DNA of 64,000 nt from Aquilaria yunnanensis. Taxonomy: Eukaryota; Streptophyta; Magnoliopsida; Malvales; Thymelaeaceae. The stretch spans positions 14,014,501 to 14,078,500 of the forward strand of contig CM077599.1 of the NCBI GenBank assembly GCA_039654915.1, written 5' to 3'. Shown here piece after piece: positions 44,724 through 57,318 of the stretch (its first letter is position 1; every line of letters starts with the position of its first letter). A program made the position numbers and the translations under genes. The notes below the pieces were generated by a model. It saw only the letters and a list, made by a program, of their open reading frames with translations, was not told the origin of the DNA and did not search any database.

Positions 44724-45921
44724 TTATTGCTTGATTTTCTCGAATGCTTCTTGGCATTCGTTATTCCACTCGATCGAATTGTTCTTCTTTAGTGATTTGA
44801 AAAGACGTTCACACTTGGACGTCAATTGTGATATGAACCTTGCTATAAAGTTGATTCTACCCAGAAAACTTCTTACTTGTTTTGGAGTCTTCGGGGGTTG
44901 CATTTCTTGTATCGCTTTAACTTTACTTGAGTCAACTCGAACCCCATCTTTGCTTACCATGAAACCCAATAACTTTCCTGAAGAGGCTCCGAAAGTACAT
45001 TTGGCAGGATTCAACTTTAGTTGATATTTACGAAGTCTATCGAATAGTTTTCTTAGCACTTTTAGATGCCCCCTAGCAGTGAAAGTTTTGGCGATCATGT
45101 CGTCTACATATACTTCAATTTCTTTATGCATCATGTCATGGAATAACGCGACCATGGCTCTTTGATATGTAGCACCAGCATTCTTTAACCCAAAAGGCAT
45201 CACCTTATAGTAGAAGGTACCCCAAAGGATAATAAAAGCAGTTTTTATCATATCATCTGGATCAAATTTGATTTGATTGTACCCAGAAAAGCCATCCATG
45301 AAGGAAAAGTAGGAGTTTCTTGCGGTATTATCCACTAGCGTATCAATGTGAGGAAGTGGAAAGTTATCTTTAGGACTGACATCGTTCAAGGGCCGGTAGT
45401 CCTGACAAACTCTTAGTTTCCCACTTTCTTTCTTTTCGACTGGAACTATGTTAACAACCCATTTTGTATATTCAGCGACCCCAAGGAATCCTGCATTCCA
45501 TAGCTTTCGAATCTCATCTTTTACTCTCAAGATTAGATCCGGCTTTAATCTTCGTAACTTCTGTTTGACAGGCTTCACCCCAGGCTTCAAGGGTATTTTG
45601 TGTAGCACTATGTCTGAGCTTAAGCCGGGCATATCTTGGTATGACCAAGCAAATACATCCACATATTCCTTCAATAAGTGGACTAATTCTTCTTTCTCTT
45701 TGGGAGGAAATAGAGTGCCAATCTTGACTTCTTTTACATCCTGACTGTCTCCCAAGTTGAATGCCTCAGTTGGTTCCTGACTTGTTGCTTTTTCTTTTTC
45801 ATCTCGCTCGGTCATTTTTAATAGCTCAGGAGATATTTAAAGATCTTCGTCATCCGAGTCGGTGGTGTTTACAGGATTATCAAAGTTCCTTCTTTCATTG
45901 TCATTAAAGAGAGTTTCAAGT
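44724..45921 (-). pseudogene. reverse transcriptase of the gypsy element
   Basis: Open from the ATG at 45815 to 44724, continuing upstream in frame to the predicted splice acceptor at 45922 with one stop (near 45838). RT motifs: CQDYRPLNDVSPKDNFPLPH, MDGFSGYNQI, MPFGLKNAGATYQRAM and YVDDM (catalytic Asp pair intact). It ends in the RT connection region. The protein copies genomic RNA into cDNA in particles. Only the single upstream stop breaks this exon. Confidence 0.92.
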
Positions 45922-46116
45922 CTACATTAACCAGAGAGAAAAGAGAGAGAAGAGAAAATGGCAAGAATGAGATGGATGCAAACTGGTACTTTATTTATAG
46001 TGTGCATAAATCACAACTTTATTGGAATGAAAAGCAATAACTAAAAGGTTCACTTAAGCAAAGACTACACCCTATTGATTGAACCTTTCTTTAGGAGGTT
46101 TTTACTATTAAATTAC
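45922..46116 (-). other. probable Ogre-type intron between protease and RT
   Basis: Donor AA|GTAATT at 46116 and acceptor TTCTCTCTGGTTAATGTAG| at 45922, with a strong pyrimidine tract. Removing 195 nt keeps gag-protease and RT in one frame. An intron at this place is a known Ogre feature. Confidence 0.65.
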
Positions 46117-47237
46117 TTTGAAAAGCTCTCGATTATAACAGGTAGTTCTATCGCCTCCCAATTGTTCAGCACATCCCATGGGCTGCAGGGTTGAACAAGC
46201 TCCTCATCTTCAGGTGAATCATTGATTATTGCCTGAATAGAAAGACTTTCAAAAGGCTTGTTGATGTTGATAGTCAGCGCGTCTTCATTGTCATTTTTCG
46301 GAATTAAGCCACCACTCACGAATGTTTCAGTGATGTCAGGGATATCCAGATTTCTTTCCTGTAGAGGATGCCCTGTTAATTGTGCAATCCTCTTTTCTCT
46401 CTTTTCAGCTATCGCCTTCATTTTGTCTTGCCTTGTCGGTGTGAAACCTAGGCCATATTTCCCTTCATTTGCAGAGATTTTCAATGGCTCTGGTATTCCT
46501 TGTAAATCTTGTCCCAGACCTAACCCCGGTGAGTATCATCATTACATCATGAGTTTGGCGATCATGCGACTTGTTTTGGAGATGCTTGGCACGAGTTCTT
46601 CTCCATCGACATAGGTAGTATTAACAATTTCAAATGACCTGAAAGAGCAATCAGGCACATCTTCGTTGACCTCGACATATTGAGCATCCGCAGGTCTAGA
46701 TAGCAGAATGTCTTCTTCGGCAAAGACTGTGATTAACTTTCCTTCAATAATGAATTTCATTTTGTGGTGTAACGAAGAAGAAATTGCTCCAGCCATATGG
46801 ATCCATGGTCTTCCCAACAGACAAGTATAAGAAGGATTAATATCCATAACTTGGAATGTGATGTGGAAGACACAAGGGCCAATCCCTATTGGCAGCTCTA
46901 TTTCTCCAACAACATCTCTCTTCGTCCCATCAAACGCTCGAACGATGATATGACAGTTGTTGAGGGATGATGGGTCGATACCAAGCTTGTGTAAGGTTTC
47001 GAGTGGCATTACATTTAGAGCTGACCCATTATCAATAAGAACTCTAGCCATAATTCGATCTTTGTACTTAACCGAAATATGTAGAGCCTTAGAGTGACCC
47101 CTTCCTTCTGCCGGTATCTCATCGTCAGTGAATGTGACGAGATTCTGTGCCGTGATGTTGTTGATGAGGTGGTCAAAATTATTCACGGAAATATCTTGCT
47201 CAACATAGGCCTTATTCAAGACTTTGAGGAGGGCTTC
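46117..47237 (-). pseudogene. protease region of the gypsy element
   Basis: Aspartic protease with active-site LIDNGSALNVMP near 47050-47015, followed by VGEIELPIG and LLGRPWIH. Downstream the frame has a run of three stops (46542-46534) and then a linker including YGLGFTPT, reaching ESFS at the predicted splice donor. It is in the same frame as gag, separated from it by a single stop (47240-47238). It would cleave the polyprotein inside particles. Confidence 0.88.
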
Positions 47238-49379
47238 TCAATGAGCATCAGAGCTTAAGAGTAATGAAAGTATGGAAATCTTCGCTGACAGGCGGTTTAA
47301 CTGCTCCACGATGCTGTACTCGCTTTGCTTTATGAGTTTTAGAAACTCAGTAGCTTGTTCATCTGTTACCGCTCGAGGCATCTCTTGCTCTTTGGATGTA
47401 TTTGTATCAAGAGGTTCACTTGTTGGGTCTGTAACGTTCTTATCTTGTTGGAGCTTGTTCATTTGCTCCGGAGGATAACACCGACCACTTCTAGTCATGC
47501 TCCCAACTTCTAATGGAGTTGATGTGATGTTGGAAGTGTAATCATAGCTCCATGGAACAGTCTTGTCTGATTTGTAGGGGAATGACCTCGGGACTTGAAT
47601 TCTTAAAGGCTTAAGAGTAGGTTTTGAAATTGGTATGACTAGTGGTCTTGGCATAACATTGACTTCTTGTTCTTTAATGATCATATTCACATCATCATCT
47701 TTATCTGACATAAAAATAATGAGTTGGGATAAGTCTATGAGTCTTTGTAGATTCTCACGAAATTCTGAGCATTCCTGGATAGAATGATTCTTACTGTCAT
47801 GAAAGTCACACCACTCCTCATTTTCGACTTCTTCATGTCCAAAAGAAGGCTTTCCTATGATGACCCCTTCTTTTACAAGGCATGAATATACATGCTTAAG
47901 AGGTGTTATGATATCATTGACTGACTTCTTTATCAGCCGATGTTCTTCTATCATATTGACTGGTTTAGCTTGATGAGGTGACAATGGGTTTTGAGTGACA
48001 TTTGGTTCATCAGAAAAGTCCAACCATTTTGATTGGATTAATTGTTGGACTATGCGTTTCAATGCTACGCAATTTTCCAGGCCATGGCCCGGAACGCCTT
48101 CATGATATGGGCAAGTTATGTTAGGGTCATACCACCTTGGGTATGGGGGTTCCAATGACCTTGTAGGAATTGGGCGAATAAGTTGACTTTCGATGAGTTT
48201 TGGATACAACTCATTGTAAGTCATGGGAATTGGAGCAAAAACTTCTCTTGGTCTTTGTGCAGGTACTGGAGGAGTTGGAACAGGTGGCCGTAACTGATTA
48301 GGCCTGTTGAGAAGATAATTATTAGGCCTATTAGGAGGATAATCATTGGGCCTATTGGCAGAATAGGATAGGCGAGGCCCGGTAGCCACAGTACCCACGA
48401 GGGGAATCCCTCTTCCGCGTCCTATTTGTTGTACTTCCTCATCCTTTCTTCTGGATGGTCCTCCTCTTTTCATAGGATCATTAAAGGACTCAGCAATCTT
48501 CCCAGTCCTAATCCCATGCTCGATCCTTTCTCCAGACATGACAACGTCAGAGAAATTAGTTGCCGAATTGCCAATGAGCTTGTCATAATATGGGTACTTC
48601 AGTGTCTGAACAAATAAAGTAACCATTTCTTTCTCTGTCATGGGTGGCTGAACTTGTGCGGCTAAGTCCCTCCACCTTTGAGCGTATTCCTTGAAGGTTT
48701 CTTACTTTTTCCTTTTCATATTCTGGAGAGTTTGGCGATCAGGGGCCAAGTCCATAACATGTTTGTAATTGCTGATGAAGGCCTGAGCAAGGTCATTCCA
48801 TGTTTTAATGTTTCTTGGACCTTGACTTAGATACCACTGTAATGCTGATTTTGTAAGGCTTTCTTGAAAAAGTGCAATCCACACCTTTTCATCTTTTGTG
48901 AGTGGTTGTAGTCTTCTTAGAAACAACGTGATGTGAGTGATGGGATCACTCGTTCCATCGTATTTCACAAAGTCTGGCACCTTAAAGTCTGAAGGGATTA
49001 CGACATCTGGCACTAAGCAGAGGTCATCCGCTGAGAGAGATCCGAATATAGTGCCTCCTTCAATGACCCGAAGTCTCTTCTCTATTGTTTCGAACTTTTG
49101 AGATTCTCCTTCTTCCTTTGGTAATGTCTTCTTCTCTTCATGTACAGTGTCTTGTTTCAGGTGAATACTAGCGGACGGACCTGGTTCTTAAAACAGATTT
49201 TCTTGAACTGAGATTCGTTGTGGGGTGAATCCAGGAGGATAAGTAGGATCTTGTGGTTCTTTGATAGGAACTTAAATTGCTTTCCCCTTGATTAGCTCCA
49301 TCAATTATCTCATTTGTTCGGCCATACTTTCTATCTTGGACTCCATATCTATGAGACGACCTTCGGTTTGCTCTGCCAT
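47238..49379 (-). pseudogene. gag of the gypsy element
   Basis: Starts MAEQTEGRLIDMESKIE at 49379, though the frame is open further upstream. Retrotransposon gag core WIALFQESLTKSALQWY near 48880-48830 and YAQRWRDLAAQVQ near 48690. Two atypical C/H knuckles, CPYHEGVPGHGLENC and CDFHDSKNHSIQEC, are of the sort seen in Tat-clade gag. In-frame stops are present (for example near 49302, 49275, 49190 and 48703) but no frameshift; the last 467 codons are open. Confidence 0.9.
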
Positions 49380-50236
49380 TAGTCTTGTTTGGAGCCGAGT
49401 TGAATATGTGTTGAGGTCCAATTTTACCTTTTTTAAAGTAAGATTTATTTTATTAGACTCTACATGTATGTGATTGATGTAATGTATGCATGCAATGAGT
49501 GAGTTTGATTATCTACTATTGTGGAACTTTAAGACTTCTAGTTATTATTAGAAAGACCAAAAAGTTAGCATAGTTTGATGCGTGGTTTTGATGCATGAAG
49601 AATAATTGCACAGAACAGAAGTATAACAAAAGAAAAATAAGGTTATTAACAAGTTAAATAGCAATTAACAACTCATGAACTATTATGGAAAAACGAGTTA
49701 AAGCCATAAATATAAGACACGAAGAAGACAAAAGTATAAAGCAACAACATAGCATAATAACGACATGCTTATAGCGTTGGTAAATGGTAGGAATTCTACG
49801 GTCAGTTCTATGGTTAAGTGGGGAGTTCTATATGCATAGGGTGGTTTATCAAAAGGTCGAGGGTAGTTCCCGAATCCCATCACTAAATTATAGTGATAGC
49901 CCAATTCCTTATCCTCTAGGGTTTATGTAAGGAAATGATTAATTCGAGTCGTAGCTTTTTGTGGGCCCATACAGAGACTAATCGTCTCAGGAGACAATAC
50001 ATTACTTTGCTACTTTGAAACTGGTGAAGGCTTGGAGACCATAGCCTTACAAGGACAACAACACCAATTCCGCTTAGAAAGAACGTGTTCTATTTGAGGA
50101 AACTCGGGTATAGAGTTTCATGTCGTGAATGCATTATGCATGTTTACTTAAGTAGATATAACATATAAATCCACATAAAAATAAGCAAAGTAAATCAAAA
50201 CAAATCAACTTCTAGGCTTGACTCACTAACATCGAC
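49380..50236 (-). other. leader of the gypsy element
   Basis: Between the PBS and the gag ATG. The gag frame extends open for about 100 nt upstream of the ATG (reads NLTLKKVKLDLNTYS), so the true start could be earlier; the rest is non-coding. Confidence 0.5.
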
Positions 50237-50254
50237 TCCCCAGTGGAGTTGCCA
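50237..50254 (-). promoter_or_regulatory. primer-binding site of the gypsy element
   Basis: TGGCAACTCCACTGGGGA on the minus strand, two bases after the 5' LTR end. I have not assigned the tRNA. Confidence 0.75.
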
Positions 50255-50257
50255 AGC

Positions 50258-51849
50258 TGTGGCAACGTGCGGGTTGTTTTCAGGAGTCGCCACCAATCAG
50301 TTTTCGCTCAGGTCGATTAGATACCTTAAAAATATGGTCTGCGAGAGTTCGGGGGTTCGGGTGTACGGTTACGTTAAAACAACTTTGTTAAAACGCCAAA
50401 AAATTGGTACCTTAGTTGATTTCAATTTTGTTTTGCTTGCTTTTAAATGATTTCAGTTAATTTTCAAACTGAAAATTTTAACTGAATTAATTAGTTATGG
50501 ATTTTTAATTAATGTGGATTTTAAAATATTCAGTAATTAATTTGTATAATTTTTTAATAAATTTGATATTTTCGAACCATGGACTCTGCCGAGTCATTCG
50601 GACACGGAATTTGATGAAATTTTAATTAAATATTTTAATCCATATCATAAATTCTGCCGAATTATCAGAATATTGATTTTTATCTTTGTATTTAATTTTT
50701 ATTTCAATTAAAACTTATTTTATTTTCTCCAAGCCATGAATTCTATCGGATCTCCCGGACATGGATTTTAATTTAGAAACTTAATTCTTAATTTGTTAAA
50801 TTTTTGTGAAACTTTTTGGGTTTTTTATAACTTTAATGTTAATTTTATTAAAAATTATTATATAAATCTAAACATAAGTCTAAAAATATACTAAGAAATA
50901 AATAAATAAATAAATTTATTTCTTTGGTAGAATCATTTGGTTATTTTTTTGGATATTTTATTTTATTTACTTAAAATAAAATTTTGTTTCCAAACCGTGG
51001 ATCCTGCTGGATCATTCAGATATGGAATTTAATTTAAGTTTTTTATTTATTTAATTAATTATTAATTTTAATCATAATTTTTAATATTTTATTATTATTT
51101 TTTATCTCAATTTTTAATCTAATCCATAAATTTTAAAGATATATTTAAAAAGAATTGATTTTTATTTTTGAAATTATTTAACAAAAGGAATAAAAAGTTA
51201 AATTTTAGTTACTTTAAAAGAAATAAAAATATGTTCCAAAATAATAAAGGATGGGGGCTTTGTAAAAAAATTCTTGATTAACCCTAAAAAAATTAGGAAA
51301 ATAAGGTTAATTATTCACACAAAAACTCTTCTTTTAATTTGTTATTCTTTACTTATTTATTTTATTTATTTTTTATGGCTAAAGGTAAAATAAGTGAAAT
51401 AAGTTCAACCATGAAAATAAAATTTTGCATAAAATAAATAAAGGAAAATTAAATGACAATAAATAAATAAAGTAAAGTGGAGGTTTTCTTTTTTTTTTTT
51501 TGGTTTGGACATCCATTAAAAAAAAGGCGCATAAATTAAATAACACATGCAAATAAATAAAGAGAAAACACATAAAGTAAACAAAGGAATATTAAAAGAT
51601 AATAAATAAATAAATAAAGTGGGGCTTTTTGGCCATCCACTTAAAAAATAAATAAATAGGAGGTATAACATTCCATGAACTATAATAATAATAATAATAA
51701 TGATGATGATAATAATAATAATAAAAGTTAGTTGTTAGTAATGTTAGTTGTTAATAATAATAATAATAATATTAATAAAAGTTAGTTGTTAGTAAAGTTA
51801 GTTGTTAGTAATTAGTTGTGCAAAAATTAAAAGGTTAGTGACTTGAATG

Positions 51850-51887
<38 letters not shown>

Positions 51888-53250
51888 GTTAGTTGTTAGT
51901 AACATTAGTTGTTAGTAATTAGTCGTTAATAATAATAATAATAACAATAAATAATAAATAAACAAGTAAATATAAAAGAGTTAGTAATTAGTTTTTTGCA
52001 AGGATAAAAGAAAGGTTGGTGACCAAAGAGAAAGAAAATGAAAAGATGAAGGACTAAAATAGAATTTTACCCTAGGAAAACAAAATTGTAATTCTGTCAC
52101 AGGCAACGAACGACGCCGACGGCGTCGAGCAGGCGACGGCGCAGAAAAAGGGGAAGGAGGGAGGAGGAAGGGAGAAGGGAAAAGGGTGAGCAGCGACCGG
52201 CGGCCTAGGACGATGGGACGAGGGTGAGGGAGAGGCCGACACGGCGGAGGATGGTGACAGAAGAAAGGAGGCACGGCGGGGGAAAAGGAAAAGGGAGGTT
52301 GGCAGCGGCGGAAGGCGACGGCAGGGCCGGAAAAGGAAAAGCGAGGTGGCAGGAAGAGAGAGAGAAGAGAAGGATACGGCTGAGAGAGAAACGACGTAAC
52401 CGGGGGAAGACGGTGGTTAGAATGAGAAAAAGGAAAGTTTTTTTTTTTCTGGTAAGAGTGAAGAGAGGCCAGAGACTAAACTACAGTTTTTCCCTTTCTT
52501 AAAACGGAGCTCTAAACTTGATTTCTTTTATTCTCCTCTCATTTCTTTACAGATTTGGACCCCTATTTATAGGGGAAGGAGTGCTGGACTGTTCATAATT
52601 AAAAAAAATAATTAAAATAAAACTTATCTCTTAATTTGGTAAAATAACAGTTTCAGTCCTTTCCGTCTCTTTGACTTTGGGGATGTTCCTAAAACTTCTG
52701 ATTGAGACAATTTTATCTTTTTCTGTCAATTTGGGCCAGAACCGTCGGTCTGGCCCAAAATTCATGTGACAAACTACCAAATGCTCCTGAAACTTTTAGA
52801 TTTTATCAAATTTTCCCAAAACTTCTTAATTTTATCATTTTTACCCCAAACTTTTCAATTTTGTTTGTTTTTTTGTTATAGAGTTTTCTTTTGTAATTCC
52901 TACATACATACATACACACATATATTATTTTTAACTAAACCCTTATAAAACAAAATATATTTTAATCTAATTAATTAAACTTTTTTTTAGTAATAATAAT
53001 TAATTAGTTAATAATAATAATTTTTTTAATTAATTTTTTTTTTCTTTTGAATTTTAATTTCTTTGGATATACACACATAGATATTAACTTAACAAAATGC
53101 CCCTTCCCCAAAACTATTTAATTTAATTCTCTCTTTGTATAATTAATTAATAATAAATTTTATATAATTATTTTTTTTTAATTTTTAATTAATTATTTTT
53201 AATTATTATTTTTAAAAAAAGAAGGGGTCGGACGAAATTGGGTGTCAACA
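50258..53250 (-). repeat. 5' LTR of the gypsy element
   Basis: 2993 bp, matching the left LTR through to GGTGTCAACA. It carries the TATA palindrome at 52560-52575. Confidence 0.93.
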
Positions 53251-53347
53251 CCTAGGTTTCTTGCTGTAACTCAACTAATTCCTGTATATATTCTCGTAGA
53301 GATGCCGTGAATAATACACAAGAGTTTACAAACCCAAAACTCTTACA

Positions 53348-53360
53348 TGGTATCAGAGCA
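53348..53360 (+). promoter_or_regulatory. primer-binding site of copia B
   Basis: TGGTATCAGAGCA directly after the LTR end CTTACA. Confidence 0.88.
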
Positions 53361-53380
53361 ATAGATCCGAATTGTGCAAA

Positions 53381-56300
53381 ATGTCGACAAGCTCTTCCCC
53401 CTCTTCAATGATTTCTATTGCTAGCATTTTCCAAGATCCAAGCTCTCCTTACTTCCTCACATCGGCAAATTACACCACATCTCCTCTTGTTCCTTCTCTA
53501 CTCGACGAAAATAACTACCCAAGCTAAAAAAAGGTCTGTTCTCAATGTCCTATGTAGCAAAAACAAAATGGGTTTTATGGATGGAAGCTTGCTCAAGCTC
53601 GAAAGGAACGCGATGGAGTTGCTGGCATGGAACAAGTGTGACGGGCTGGTTCTTGCATGGCTAATGAATTTAGTGAGCATTGGTTTACATCACTACATAG
53701 CATACCATGATTTGGCATTGGATTTGTGGCATGATTTGGAAGAAAGGTTTGGACATTCCAATGAACCAAAAGCCCACGAATTGAGGAAAAACATAGCATT
53801 AGCGAGTCAATGATCAACAAGTGTAGCAGCGTACTACACCAAACTAAAAGCTTTTGGGTAAGAAAAAAGGACAAGGTGTGGTCAATTTCGCTGGTAAGAA
53901 ACTAAACCATAAACCTTGGATTTTAGACACTGGAGCCACCAATCACATCACCTTTAACACGAGCTAACCTTAAAACTTTAAGACCATACCTAGCCGAGAC
54001 ATATGTTTTCCCAACGAAGCCTATAAAAGTGTGAAGGGGTCCGGTACACGTTTTCTTTCCAATAATCTCATTCTTAAAGATACTTTGCATGCGCCTGACT
54101 TCAATTGTGATTTGATCTTTATAAGCAAGCTAACCAAGGACAATGACTATACTGCCATTTTTTTCTGGATTTTTGCACCTTACAGGATCGTGCCACGAAG
54201 AGGCTGATTGGAGTAAGTAACCAAGAAAGAGGACTTTATTTTTTTAGAGATGACGATAAGGTGAACTCAGTTAGAGTTCATAAAGACATGACAGACTTCT
54301 GGCATCAAAGATTGGGGCATCCCTCCCACAAAAGGATTATTGGTATTAGAAGTTTGGCACACATAGATTTTCATGATACCTTTAAGAATTACACCATTTG
54401 TCCCCTTACAAAGGGAACTCGTTTACCTTTCTCATTAAGTAATGAGAAGACTTCAACTCCTTTTGATTTAATTCACATAGATGTTTGGGGACCATATCGT
54501 ACACCGTTCACGGGCGGAGCTCACTATTTCCTTACAATTGTAGATGATTTTTCCAGGTCCACTTGGACTTATCTCATGAAGAACAAAAGTAAAGCCATAA
54601 AGATAATAGAAAGTTTTTACTTTCTAGTTAAAAACCAGTTTGGAGTCAAGCTTAAAAGAGTCAGAAACGACAATGCTCTCAACTCATTGAAGGAAACATG
54701 AAAAGTTTTTATAAAGAAAAGGGTATAGTCAATGAGACTACTTGCACAAGAACACCCCGACAAAACGGGGTGGTAAAAAGGAAGCACCGAGATATCTTAA
54801 ACATGGCTAGAGCTTTGAGGTTTCAAGCACATCTACCAATCAAGTTTTGGGGTGAGTGCATTCTTACAACAACCTATTTCATTAATAGGTTACCTACGAT
54901 CACCATAAAGGGAAAAACACCACATAAGGCTTTGTTCAACTGAATCCTGACATATGAACACTTAAAAATGTTTGGGTGCCTACGTTATGTCGTTAATCCC
55001 TTACATCCAAAAGATAAGTTCCAACCTCGAGTACAAACATGTGTTTTCATTGGGTATCCATAAAATCATATGGGTTACCGTGTTTATGACATGGATATGC
55101 GTGAAATATTTGTATCACAAGATGCCACCTTTCATGAAAATGTGTTCCTATATAAGTTGCAGAAGGCACCTCCTTGTCTTGACCGAAATGGTGAAGGCCA
55201 GATACAGGATCCTTCATTTGGCCACCAAGACTCCCTTGTTAAGCTGACTACACATGATGCCACACAACTACCTGAAACCATTCTAGATGATGAAAGAGGA
55301 TTGATTGCCGAACCTGAAAAAGAAGTGATTAATCAATACGTTGAGTCCCTGGGCACTCAAAGAAGAAGCATTAGGCATAGACAAATACCAAAATATTTGA
55401 AGGATTATGCATATGAACTTCCTGGTACCACTCAACACTCCAATATGATTTCTTCAAGTACGCCCTATCCCTTATCCGTATACTTCACAAAATATCGCTT
55501 TCTCAAAAGACCGTTAAGCTTTCCTTGCAACGATATTGACTGACGCCGAGCCTAAGTCCTATTCCATGGCCAAAGAAGAATCATGTTGGCAGCAAGCCAT
55601 GCAGGTGGGAGTCGACGCACTAGAATCAAACCAAACATAGGAGTTGTGTACGCTACCTAAGGAAAAAAAGGCTGTTGGATGCAGATGGGTTTACAAAATT
55701 AAACGAAGATCTGATGGATCAATTGAGCGCCACAAAGTACATTTAGTGGCCAAGGGCTACACTCAAATTGAAGGCTTGGATTATACTGAGACCTTTGCGC
55801 CAGTCGCGAAACTAACAACCATGAGGTGCATGGTTGCCATAGCTGCTGCCAAAAGATGGGAATTGCATTAGTTAGATGTGCATAATGCTTTTCTTCATGG
55901 AGACCTCCATGAAGAAATATATATGTTGCCTCCACCAGGCCATCTTCCACCAGGGGACAAAAACATATGTAGGTTAAAGAAGTCAATATATGGGCTCAAA
56001 TAGGCTTTATGAGAATGGTTTGGCAAGCTTTCCGTGGCTCTTAAACAGTATGGTTTCACCCAATCTAAGGTCGATACTTCATTATTTACTAAACCTGCTG
56101 ATGGATATTTCCTCACTGTACTAGTATACATCGATGATATGGTGGTAATAGGGGATGATACAACCCAATGCAAGCAATTGAAGGAGTTCTTACACACACA
56201 CTTTCATCTCAAAGACTTGGGACGTCTCAAATACTTTCTAAGCATCGAAATCGCGCATGGGCCCAAAGGAATTTTTGCTAGCCAATGCAAGTATGCCTTC

Positions 56301-57083
56301 GACATCCTTATAGACAGTAGGTTGATGGTAGCCAAGCCAAGCAGAATTCCATTTTTGCAGCAACATCACCTGGATTGCTCAACCAGTGAGCCCTTACCAG
56401 ATCCGTCCCCATATAGGCATCTCGTGGGCCGACTCTTGTATCTGTCTGTTACACGACTAGATATTACATACGTTGTCAACATCCTTAGTCAACACATGTA
56501 GCATCCGATGAGTGATCACCTTAATGCAACATTTCGAGTTCTTCGTTGCATAAATATGTCACCAGGCCAAGGGCTGTTTTTCCCACGTGACAACGATCTT
56601 TAGTTAAAGGGCTTCTGTGACACCGATTGGGGAGCTTGTTCTTAAACCAGGAGGTCCATTACCGGATACTTCACTTCACTGAGAGATGCATTTATTTCTT
56701 GGAGAACGAAGAAACAAGCCACAGTAAGTCGTTCCTCCACTGAGGCAGAATATAGGTCGATGGCATTTGCGACTAGTGAACTTGTATGGGTACGAGCCTT
56801 GCTGGAAGATTTGACAATCTCTCATCCACAACCAATCCAATTTTTTTGTGACAGCCAAGTAGCCATGCACATTGCGTCAAATCCAGTCTTTCATGAAAGG
56901 ATTAAACACATTGAAATGGATTGTCATTTCATTCAGAATAAAATTCAATCCAAGCAATTGGAAACTGTCTACATTTTGTCCAAGTTACAACCTACGGACG
57001 TATTTACTAAAGCATTGGGAGTTGATAAGTTCCATCTCCTTGTAAGCAAGCTTGGAGTCTCGAAGCTTTACACTCCAGCTTGA
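53381..57083 (+). pseudogene. copia B gag-pol, broken
   Basis: Gag start MSTSSSPSSM at 53381, with MGFMDGSLLK near 53570. The CCHC knuckle is not seen, so gag and protease seem joined by a deletion near 53850. Protease WILDTGATNHIT near 53920; integrase FWHQRLGHPSHKR near 54300, IVDDFSRSTW near 54540 and RTPRQNGVVKRKHRD near 54750; [22 protein letters not shown] near 55750 and YIDDM near 56130; RNase H to [11 protein letters not shown] and FTKALG at the end. Several stops (for example 53814, 55869, 56001) and frameshifts. Short LTRs and the gag type suggest an Ale/Retrofit-like lineage, tentatively. Confidence 0.88.
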
Positions 57084-57090
57084 AGGAGGC

Positions 57091-57313
57091 TATTACGGAG
57101 AGGACTCATCCCAGGACTTATTCATTCATTGCTGATTTCCTACTAAGACTAGGCCACTTATCCGATTATATTTCACTAGAATTAGAGTTGATCTTGTATA
57201 CGATATGATAAGTTTCCTTAGGTTTCCTGCTGTAACTCAACTAATTCCCGTATATATTCTTGTAAAGATGCTATGAATAATACACAAGAGTTTACAGACT
57301 CAACACTCTTACA
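57091..57313 (+). repeat. 3' LTR of copia B
   Basis: 223 bp, preceded by the purine tract TTGAAGGAGGC. Confidence 0.92.
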
Positions 57314-57318
57314 ATATG

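Larger units (their letters stand above)
36861..53250 (-). mobile_element. Tat/Ogre-type Ty3/gypsy element carrying accessory ORFs
   Basis: 16.39 kb. In its own (minus) direction the LTRs start TGTTGACACCCAATTTCGTC and end CGTTGCCACA. The flanking target is CCTAG (right) and GCTAG (left), 4 of 5 matching. Order: 5' LTR 53250-50258, PBS, leader, gag, protease, intron, RT, RNase H, three Cys-cluster ORF copies, LOG-like ORF, 77-bp repeat array, PPT, 3' LTR 39835-36861. No integrase or second RNase H is visible. Gag with two C/H knuckles, the pro-RT intron and 3' tandem repeats fit the Tat/Ogre clade. The LTRs differ by roughly a few percent, so it is older than copia C. Confidence 0.9.
36730..53347 (+). 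repeat. 5' LTR of copia B, interrupted
   Basis: LTR sequence occupies 36730-36860 and 53256-53347. The gypsy insertion lies between a GCTAG and a CCTAG copy of its target. Confidence 0.88.
36730..57313 (+). mobile_element. copia B: decayed Ty1/copia element with short LTRs
   Basis: The 223-bp LTRs start TATTACGGAGAGGAC and end CTTACA, flanked by the perfect duplication ATATG (36725-36729 and 57314-57318). The 5' LTR is cut at 36860 by the 16.4 kb gypsy element and resumes at 53256, and the two parts sum exactly to the length of the 3' LTR. Both LTRs start TA rather than the usual TG. Confidence 0.9.

Noticed and set aside
52224..52502. 92-codon Arg/Lys-rich plus-strand ORF
   Set aside because: Purine-rich part of the gypsy LTR, antisense to the element, without a domain.
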